NCBI GenBank assembly: GCA_041301185.1
Contig: JBFYSV010000240.1
Location: 1-5,731, forward strand
Direction: 5' to 3'
Origin: JAQBDA01 sp041301185
Lineage (GTDB): Bacteria; Chloroflexota; Anaerolineae; Anaerolineales; UBA4823
DNA: 5,731 bases
Part shown: positions 4,787 to 5,731 of the stretch, in pieces
How the letters are laid out: the number at the start of each line of letters is the position of its first letter
How positions within the stretch are numbered: position 1 is the stretch's first letter
Program-made: the position numbers and the translations under genes
Notes under the pieces: model-generated
The model's input: only the letters and a program-made list of their open reading frames with translations
What the model was told of the DNA's origin: nothing
Database searches by the model: none

Positions 4787-5242
4787 ATGAGCGAGATCAC
4801 GATTATCAAGCTACCCCCGATGCGGGTTGCCAGCGCATGGGGGTTCGGACCCAGCCCGGAGCTAGTCGCCTGGCAGGAGCTGGCGGTGTATGCAGAGACA
4901 CACGGTTTGTTCAAAGCGGAGAGTGGAAGCCGGGTCTTCGGCTTCAATAACCCGAACCCGTCGGAGGGTAGCCCGAACTATGGCTACGAGTTCTGGATCA
5001 CGGTGGGGGAGGCGGAAGAACCGGAAGGTGATATCCGCATCCTGGACTTCCCCGGCGGATTGTATGCGGTTGCACCGTTCGAAGAGCCGGACAGTGACTA
5101 TAACATTATCGTGCCGGCTGCCTGGCAGCGCCTGGATGGCTGGGTGAGCCAGAGCCAGTACCAGCCGGGTGGTCACCAGTGGCTGGAGGAAGCCACTCCG
5201 CAAGGCAAGCTCAAGGCGCTCTACTACCCTATTCGCGAATAA
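4787..5242 (+). CDS. Stand-alone GyrI-like (effector-binding domain) small-molecule-binding protein
   Basis: The 151-residue cytoplasmic protein is a single GyrI-like/AraC effector-binding domain with no DNA-binding part. Residues 3-16 (EITIIKLPPMRVAS) form the first strand typical of the family. A helix with W29-Q-E follows, then NPNPSEGSPNYGYEFWITV (55-73), whose YEFW strand is characteristic. The second half repeats the pattern: GDIRILDFPGGLYAV (81-95), a helix with W113 and W119, HQWLEEA (130-136), and the closing strand LKALYYPIRE. Such domains bind amphipathic or aromatic ligands in a pocket with acidic and aromatic residues. Some stand-alone members inhibit gyrase and others sequester or hydrolyse xenobiotics. 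No specific activity can be assigned here. It is transcribed divergently from the WYL regulator and is its probable target. Its last 14 bases overlap the convergent DUF3592 gene. Confidence 0.92.
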   Translation: MSEITIIKLPPMRVASAWGFGPSPELVAWQELAVYAETHGLFKAESGSRVFGFNNPNPSEGSPNYGYEFWITVGEAEEPEGDIRILDFPGGLYAVAPFEEPDSDYNIIVPAAWQRLDGWVSQSQYQPGGHQWLEEATPQGKLKALYYPIRE

Positions 5243-5654
5243 GCCAGATTGCCGCCACGCCGAAGGCGGTGAAACCCAGCCCCATCACGCCCAGGATGCC
5301 GGTCAGGAACCACACGTCGAAATACGAGATGGTGCTGGCGGTCTGCGGCTTGCCCGGGCGGTAGATCAGCTCGACGGTCTGCCCCCGGCGGTAATGGGGC
5401 GAGGAGCTGGAAATGATGGATTGAACGATCTGCTCCCGCCCCTGCTCATCCAGGAAGATGTACACCGGGGAGTACATCAGAGTGCCCTCGTCATCGTAGC
5501 TTTCATTGAACTCGAGCACGTTGCCGGTGGTGCGCACCCCTTCGCGCAGCAGGCTGAGGGTGTTCATCCCCGCCAGGAGCGCCCCGCCCAGGAGGAGGAT
5601 GCCGACGCCGAGGAAGATCAAGCCAACGATCTTAAAGACATTTTTGTCTGTCAT
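5229..5654 (-). CDS. DUF3592-type small membrane protein
   Basis: The 141-residue protein has the layout of DUF3592 proteins. A first transmembrane helix (about 8-29) is followed by an extracytoplasmic beta domain (about 40-108) and a second helix (about 114-138). The beta domain shows the usual pattern: TTGNVLEFNESYDDEG (42-57), YSPVYIFLDEQGRE (61-74), SSSSPHYRRGQTVELIYRPGKPQTAS (82-107). This pattern leads from a Y-x-P strand to the G-x-x-V-x-x-x-Y-x-P motif. The biochemical role of the family is unknown. The ATG at 5654 has AAGGG 8 bases upstream. The gene converges on and overlaps the GyrI-like gene by 14 bases, and it may belong to an unrelated unit extending beyond the window. Confidence 0.88.
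   Translation of the reverse strand: MTDKNVFKIVGLIFLGVGILLLGGALLAGMNTLSLLREGVRTTGNVLEFNESYDDEGTLMYSPVYIFLDEQGREQIVQSIISSSSPHYRRGQTVELIYRPGKPQTASTISYFDVWFLTGILGVMGLGFTAFGVAAIWLIRE
5230..5241. repeat. 12-bp palindrome in the convergent gene overlap
   Basis: TATTCGCGAATA is a perfect palindrome. It encodes Ile-Arg-Glu plus the start of the stop codon on each strand, so both convergent proteins end in IRE. It has no loop or T-run and is not a good terminator. Confidence 0.7.
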
Positions 5655-5731
5655 GCTGGATACCCTTAATATATTGAGAGGTTACGCAGTTCGAAGGAAA
5701 ATCAGGGGTGTTTGGGCGGGCGACGACCGCC
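5655..5731 (-). other. Upstream region of the DUF3592 gene
   Basis: AAGGG at 5663-5667 serves as ribosome binding site. A TATATT word just upstream (near 5671-5676) could be a -10 element, but no convincing -35 is seen and the region is cut by the window edge. Confidence 0.3.

Noticed and set aside
4678..4947. 89-codon minus-strand frame opposite the GyrI-like gene start
   Set aside because: It reads the complement of the REP-like hairpin and the GyrI-like N-terminus, with no ribosome binding site or recognisable domain.

Overview
The window looks like a chromosomal segment of a high-GC bacterium. My best guess is a Chloroflexota/Anaerolineae-type genome. The guess rests on composition, protein style and the environmental-type small repeats, not on any marker gene. 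Seven protein genes are visible and five are well recognised. Six lie on the minus strand and one on the plus strand. No RNA gene, transposase or CRISPR array was found.

Minus-strand block 1-3256, in transcription order: a small GxxExxY-family protein with a PD-(D/E)XK nuclease-like core (3256-2852); a tandem double-GNAT acetyltransferase (2775-1747); a coiled-coil protein with a membrane segment at each end (1708-923); and a protein with two N-terminal membrane helices, a DUF3592-like beta domain and a C-terminal GNAT domain (918 to beyond base 1). The last three are tightly packed, with gaps of 38 and 4 bases, and look like one operon. Two acetyltransferases around a membrane coiled-coil protein is the least ordinary gene grouping here.

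The 373-base gap 3257-3629 is gene-free but structured. It holds a 21-bp tandem repeat, an inverted arm carrying two copies of a 20-bp unit (together a foldback of about 165 bp), a 13-bp exact direct repeat on either side, and a good sigma-70-like promoter (TTGCCA, 17 bp, TAAAAT) just after the preceding gene. That promoter would transcribe the whole repeat block as a leader of the GxxExxY gene.

Region 3630-5242 is a divergent regulator/effector pair. A YafY-like HTH-WYL transcription factor (4598-3630) faces a stand-alone GyrI-like effector-binding-domain protein (4787-5242). Between them lies a striking 35-bp operator-like inverted repeat (4631-4665, 14 of 15 arm positions paired) overlapping promoter elements on both strands. 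A REP-like hairpin repeat (4719-4752) sits in the leader of the GyrI-like gene. The likely logic is a ligand-sensing regulator controlling itself and a small-molecule-binding partner.

From 5229 to the end, a small DUF3592-type membrane protein (5654-5229) converges on the GyrI-like gene. The two overlap by 14 bp through a palindrome that encodes Ile-Arg-Glu on both strands. The last 77 bases hold only its upstream region.
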